Assembly: GCF_003047285.1 (NCBI RefSeq)
Contig: NZ_PZYX01000001.1
Span: 124,001 to 188,000 of the forward strand
Origin: Nocardioides allogilvus
GTDB taxonomy: Bacteria; Actinomycetota; Actinomycetes; Propionibacteriales; Nocardioidaceae
Length of the DNA: 64,000 nucleotides
Reading direction: 5' to 3'
The notes under the pieces are model-generated. The model worked only from the letters and a program-made list of their open reading frames with translations. It was not told the origin of the DNA and did not search any database. The position numbers and the translations under genes are program-made. Below are positions 60,438 to 64,000 of the stretch, one piece after another (the stretch's first letter is position 1; every line of letters starts with the position of its first letter).

Positions 60438-61652
60438 TCAGGCCTGCCACAGGCGGACCCAGTCGACGCTCATCGTCTGCGGGAGCTTGCGGTCGCCGCC
60501 CGGCATCTGCGCGATCTCGTAGTCAGAGGCGAGAACGCTCAGGATCGGGAACTGCTCCTGGCCGGAGACGCCGACCTTGGTGCGCCACGACTCCTTGCCG
60601 TCGATCCGGAAGATGTAGGACTTCGGGGTCCACTCGACCGAGAAGACGTGGTAGCTCTTCGACCAGCCGTCGCGCTTGTTCTTGAGGAACGAGGTGGGGC
60701 TCTTGATCCAGGAACCGGTCTTGACGTCCTTGCCGGAGCTGTTCTTGGAGTAGATGAACGACGTCAGGCCGCCCTGGGGGTGCTTGTCACCGAAGTACTC
60801 GATGACGTCGATCTCGGCGCCGGTCTCCTTCGGGCTGTTCGAGCCCGCGGCCCCCTGCGTCGCCGGCTGCATCCAGAAGCCGCCGTGCTGGCCGCGGAGC
60901 TTGTGCATCTTGATGCGCGCGGCCGCGAAGCCGTACTTCAGCGAGACGGCGCCCTGGGTGCCGATGTGGCCGTTGAGGCGGTAGGCGAACGCGCCGGTGG
61001 ACTTGCCGTCCTTCTTCGCAACGCACTTCTCGCCGGCGCGGGCCGGGTCCTTCATCACGCTGATGCGGGCGGTGCCGCCGCGGACGGCGACGGCGCTCGG
61101 GGAACCCTTCGAGCACTCGCGCAGGCTGGAGGGCTCGTAGTTCGGGCCACGGTGGTTCCAGCTGGGCGACAGGGCCGAGCCGGAGAACTCGTCGGTGAAC
61201 GAGGCGGTCAGCCAGCGCTCGGTGCTCGTGGGCTTGCTGGTGACGGCCGACGCACCCTTGAAGGCGGGAGCGGTGACGCGGTACTTCAGCGCCTTGCCAC
61301 GCTTGGAGATCGGCGCACCGAACTCAGCGGTGCCCTTGCGCGTGGTCTTGGTCTTGGAGACCGTCTTCCAACCGCCGCCCTTCTTCACCTGCAGCGCGAC
61401 CGGGCGGTTGACCTTGCGCGGCTTGATGTTGGCAGTCAGCGCAGCCTTGGCCTTCTTGGCAGCGGCAGGCTTCTTGCCCTGCTGGACGATCTGCGGCAGA
61501 GCGACCAGCTTGGCCTTGCTCTTCGCCTTGCGGGCGGAAGTGTTGGTGAGCGGGGCTTCAGCCGCGTCAGCCGAGGTGGTCGCGGAGACCATCAACAGCG
61601 AAGCAGGCATGAGCAGGGCGACGAGGCTTCCCGCCAGTGCGCGTCCAGACAT
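60438..61652 (-). CDS. secreted glycoside hydrolase family 16 protein
   Basis: 404 residues from ATG 61652 (AGAGAG 7 bases upstream). Signal peptide to about residue 30 (ending SADAAEAP), then an Ala/Lys-rich linker (KAKSKAKL, KKPAAAKKAKAAL) leading to a beta-rich module near 70-140, and the GH16 domain with the catalytic EIDVIEYF (ExDxxE). GH16 enzymes cut beta-1,3- or beta-1,4-glucans, laminarin or agar; the substrate cannot be fixed. Longer frame rejected. Confidence 0.9.
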   Translation of the reverse strand: MSGRALAGSLVALLMPASLLMVSATTSADAAEAPLTNTSARKAKSKAKLVALPQIVQQGKKPAAAKKAKAALTANIKPRKVNRPVALQVKKGGGWKTVSKTKTTRKGTAEFGAPISKRGKALKYRVTAPAFKGASAVTSKPTSTERWLTASFTDEFSGSALSPSWNHRGPNYEPSSLRECSKGSPSAVAVRGGTARISVMKDPARAGEKCVAKKDGKSTGAFAYRLNGHIGTQGAVSLKYGFAAARIKMHKLRGQHGGFWMQPATQGAAGSNSPKETGAEIDVIEYFGDKHPQGGLTSFIYSKNSSGKDVKTGSWIKSPTSFLKNKRDGWSKSYHVFSVEWTPKSYIFRIDGKESWRTKVGVSGQEQFPILSVLASDYEIAQMPGGDRKLPQTMSVDWVRLWQA

Positions 61653-61777
61653 GAATTCTCTCTTTGTTCGGGTGCATGTGGTTCCCCCTGGCATCCGTCG
61701 AGGGCGTCCACACCATAACTGCCGCACAAAGCGGCGTGGCACAGAACCGACGAACGGCCGGCGAACGCGTCATCTCC

Positions 61778-61783
61778 TACAGT
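61778..61783 (+). promoter_or_regulatory. candidate -10 box of the MBL-fold gene (leaderless)
   Basis: TACAGT followed by 6 bases (GGACAG) and the ATG at 61790; supports that start. Confidence 0.45.
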
Positions 61784-61789
61784 GGACAG

Positions 61790-62434
61790 ATGCGCGTCAC
61801 CAAGTTCGGGCATGCCTGCGTGCGGATCTCGTACGCCGATGCGGTGGTCGTCCTCGATCCGGGAGTCTTCACCGAGGCCGCCGCAGTGGACGGCGCGACG
61901 GCGATCCTCATCACCCACGAGCACCCCGACCACTACGACCCGGACCACCTCCGGGCCAGCGATGCGCGCATCTTCACGATCGAGTCCGTCGCCGCCCAGA
62001 TCCGCCGACAGGCGCCCGACCTGGTCGAACGGGTGAGCGTCGTGGAGCCCGGTTCGTCCTTCGACGTGGGGGTGACGGTCGACGTGGTGGGCTTCCAGCA
62101 CGCCGTCATCCATCGCGACCTGCCGCGCATCGACAACAGCGGCTACCTCCTGACCGCCGGCGACCGACGCGTCTACCACCCGGGCGACTCGCTCACGCTG
62201 CCCGAGGCCGACGTCGACCTGCTGCTCGCGCCCATCAGCGCCCCGTGGCTCAAGGTCAGCGAGGCGATCGACTTCGTGCGGGCCGTCGGGGCGCCGCGCA
62301 CCCTCGGCATCCACGACAAGATCTACACCGACGCCGCGCTCGGGATCGTCGACACCCACATGGGCAACCTGCTGCCGGACGGACAGGAGTTCCTGCGCCT
62401 GCGCGACGGCGAGGACGTCCCGGGCACGTCCTAG
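61790..62434 (+). CDS. MBL-fold metallohydrolase (UlaG-like)
   Basis: 214 residues from ATG 61790. The metal motif is THEHPDHYDPDH (HxHxDH), with FGHACVRIS upstream and VYHPGDSL and LGIHDKIY later contributing further ligands. UlaG-like/RNase-Z-like small members include lactonases and phosphodiesterases; the substrate is unknown. Its TAG stop shares the CTAG tetranucleotide 62431-62434 with the stop of the convergent isochorismate synthase. Confidence 0.87.
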   Translation: MRVTKFGHACVRISYADAVVVLDPGVFTEAAAVDGATAILITHEHPDHYDPDHLRASDARIFTIESVAAQIRRQAPDLVERVSVVEPGSSFDVGVTVDVVGFQHAVIHRDLPRIDNSGYLLTAGDRRVYHPGDSLTLPEADVDLLLAPISAPWLKVSEAIDFVRAVGAPRTLGIHDKIYTDAALGIVDTHMGNLLPDGQEFLRLRDGEDVPGTS

Positions 62435-63681
62435 CCGGAGAGGGCGTCGCGCACCGGCACGAACTTCGCCTGCGACTCGGCCAGCTCGGCCTCGGGGTCG
62501 GAGCTGCCGACGATGCCGCAGCCCGCGAAGAGGCGCACGGTGTTGCCCTGGACGAGGGCGGAGCGCAGGGCGATCCCCCACTCGCCGTCGCCGTTGGCGT
62601 CCATCCAGCCGACGGGGCCGGCGTAGCGGTCGCGCGCCATGCCCTCGATCTCGGCGATCAGCGCGACGGCCGAGGTGGTGGGGGTGCCACCGACGGCCGC
62701 GGAGGGGTGCAGCGCCTCGGCCAGCTGCAGCGACGAGACGGTGGCAGCGTCGTGGACCACCCCGGCGACGTCGGTCGCGAGGTGCATGACGTTGGGCAGG
62801 TGCAGGACGAACGGCACCTCCGGCACGTTCATCGACGAGCAGTGCGGTTCGAGTGCGTCGGCGACCGACCGGACGGCGTACTCGTGCTCCTCGAGGTCCT
62901 TCGACGAGCGCGCGAGGGTGCCCGCCAGCGCCGCGTCGCGCTCGACGTCGCCCGTACGGCGGATGGTGCCCGCCAGCACCCGCGACGTGACGAGGCCGCG
63001 CTCGCGGCGCACGAGCATCTCCGGCGTCGCGCCGAAGATGCCGTCGACGTGGAACGTCCAGCACATGGAGTAGTCGCTGACCAGCTTGCGCAGGGCCCAG
63101 CGCACGTCGAGCGGCTCGTCGCAGGTGGCGACGAGGTCGCGGGCCAGCACGACCTTCTCGAGGTCGCCGGCGTTGATCCGGCCCACGGCGTCGGCGACGA
63201 CCGACATCCAGGCCTCACCGTTGAGGGAGCCGTCGGCGAAGCTGAGCCCGGCGGGTGGGGCGGGGAGCGGAGCAGGCGCCAGGTCGGGGACCGGCACGCC
63301 GACCGTCGTCACCCAGGCCCGGTCCCCGCGCCGACCGACGACGACCTGCGGCACGACCAGCACCGACTCACCCGGGTCGTCGGCGAACCCGAAGGAGCCG
63401 AAGGCGACCAGGCCGGTGCCCGGCTCGTTGACGGAGTCGTGGACCTCGGCGTGGGAGGTGAGCTCGGACCACCACTTGTCGGCGTCGCTGAAGCGAGCGG
63501 TCCCGCGGGTGCGGATGACAGCGGCCACGCCCCAGCCGACCAGGCCCTCGTCGCGGCGCAGCCAGCTGACCGGGCTGTCGGCCGGCACGAGGTCGAGCAG
63601 CTCGCCGACCTCGTCGAGCCCGACGGCAGCCGTGTGCACGACCAACGGGTCGCTGGCAGCGGCGGTCGAGTGCGGCGTCAC
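62431..63681 (-). CDS. menF: isochorismate synthase (MenF/EntC-type)
   Basis: Converts chorismate to isochorismate, feeding MenD. 416 residues from GTG 63681. The chorismate-binding half carries EKVVLARDL, FGATPEMLVRR, RVLAGTIRRTG, the catalytic ALHPSAAVGGTPT and IEGMARDRYAGPVGW, and RLFAGCGIVGSSDPEAE. The men genes are split by four genes, but the enzymes form one pathway. A siderophore role (EntC) is possible, but no siderophore genes are nearby. Confidence 0.92.
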   Translation of the reverse strand: MTPHSTAAASDPLVVHTAAVGLDEVGELLDLVPADSPVSWLRRDEGLVGWGVAAVIRTRGTARFSDADKWWSELTSHAEVHDSVNEPGTGLVAFGSFGFADDPGESVLVVPQVVVGRRGDRAWVTTVGVPVPDLAPAPLPAPPAGLSFADGSLNGEAWMSVVADAVGRINAGDLEKVVLARDLVATCDEPLDVRWALRKLVSDYSMCWTFHVDGIFGATPEMLVRRERGLVTSRVLAGTIRRTGDVERDAALAGTLARSSKDLEEHEYAVRSVADALEPHCSSMNVPEVPFVLHLPNVMHLATDVAGVVHDAATVSSLQLAEALHPSAAVGGTPTTSAVALIAEIEGMARDRYAGPVGWMDANGDGEWGIALRSALVQGNTVRLFAGCGIVGSSDPEAELAESQAKFVPVRDALSG

Positions 63682-63715
63682 GAAAGCGGAGCCTACGCCG
63701 CAGCTTCGGAGGGCC

Positions 63716-64000
63716 TCACGACCGGTAGACGATGACCTTGTCGCCGAGTCGGACCTGGTCGAAGAGCCAGCGGATGCCGTTGTAGTCACGGACGTTGACG
63801 CAGCCGTGCGAGGCGCCGTTGTAGCCGGTCGCGGCGAAGTCGGGGGAGTAGTGCACGGCCTGGCCGCCGGAGAAGAACATCGCGAACGGCATCGAGGTGT
63901 CGTAGAGCGACGAGACGTGGTCGCGCGACTTCTTGAAGACCGCGAAGGCGCCCTCGCGGGTCGGCAGCTCGTCGGAGCCGAAGCGGACGTCGTAGCGCGA
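63716..64000 (-). CDS. L,D-transpeptidase (YkuD/ErfK), C-terminal part
   Basis: The frame is open from the window edge (64000) and ends at the TGA at 63716-63718, giving the last 94 residues. The catalytic HGCVN (SHGCVNVRDYN) near the middle and the typical DKVIVY end identify the YkuD domain that makes 3-3 crosslinks in peptidoglycan. The N-terminus lies beyond the window. Confidence 0.9.
   Translation of the reverse strand, partial: SRYDVRFGSDELPTREGAFAVFKKSRDHVSSLYDTSMPFAMFFSGGQAVHYSPDFAATGYNGASHGCVNVRDYNGIRWLFDQVRLGDKVIVYRS

Noticed and set aside
1..64000. tRNA, rRNA and insertion sequences
   Set aside because: No CCA-type cloverleaf, rRNA stretch or transposase was found on either strand by eye; a tRNAscan-SE and ISfinder run would settle it.

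Overview
The window is high-GC actinobacterial chromosome. The codon usage, frequent GTG starts, 4-base ATGA/GTGA gene overlaps, the Lsr2, ClpC, DisA and BldN-type sigma genes and the menaquinone pathway all fit the order Propionibacteriales, most like a Nocardioides-type organism. The genus is inferred from gene content and cannot be proven from this sequence alone. I see no insertion sequence, prophage, CRISPR array, rRNA or tRNA. The region is mostly core genome with a few accessory genes.

Layout. 1-4.8 kb: pantothenate/CoA and NAD synthesis (panC, panD, nadB, nadC, coaX), tightly packed on the + strand. 4.9-8.1 kb: lsr2 and clpC, each with its own promoter; clpC has a good ClgR-type operator. 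8.3-14.2 kb: mutY, a membrane-anchored protein, then disA-radA and an ankyrin lipoprotein on the - strand. 14.3-17.1 kb: a LacI regulator, a SigE-type sigma factor whose start region looks frameshifted, and its membrane partner. 17.1-27.7 kb: a methyltransferase, a glyoxalase-fold protein, a Cys-rich protein, Ppx/GppA, a TIM-barrel isomerase, TetR plus an ABC-2 exporter, proline dehydrogenase, proC, a HAD phosphatase, and a second TetR divergent from an AcuC-type deacetylase.

27.9-35.6 kb: HTH protein, the 33-residue ribosomal protein bS22, an epimerase-like protein and an acyltransferase, then a BldN-like sigma factor with an RsbN-like membrane partner, a HAD-IB phosphatase, an acyl-CoA ligase and a glutaredoxin-like protein. 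35.7-44.3 kb: rex-hemA-hemC-cobA/hemD, hemB, a secreted lytic transglycosylase and hemL. 44.3-49.0 kb: phosphatase, ResA/TlpA, CcdA, ResB, CcsA/CcsB (cytochrome c maturation) and a DUF4229 protein. 49.1-56.8 kb: an Eis-like acetyltransferase, menA, an MFS transporter, a VOC protein and menE-menC-menD. 56.7-64 kb: an odd membrane protein, a Na+/H+ antiporter fused to a UBP zinc finger, a secreted GH16 glycosidase, an MBL-fold hydrolase, isochorismate synthase and the end of an L,D-transpeptidase.

How the genes work together. Heme, cytochrome c maturation and menaquinone genes lie within about 28 kb, headed by the NADH/NAD+ sensor Rex, whose own promoter carries a Rex-like operator. The island therefore looks like a redox-tuned respiration block. 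The most interesting non-coding structure is twofold: many genes have a TANNNT box exactly 6-7 bases before the start codon (predicted leaderless mRNAs), and convergent gene ends carry long, sometimes tandemly duplicated, palindromes. I did not find a clearly novel multi-gene defence or metabolic system. The best leads are the frameshifted sigma gene, the fusion proteins at 56.7-60.3 kb, the repeat array at 10.1-10.3 kb and the candidate operators.
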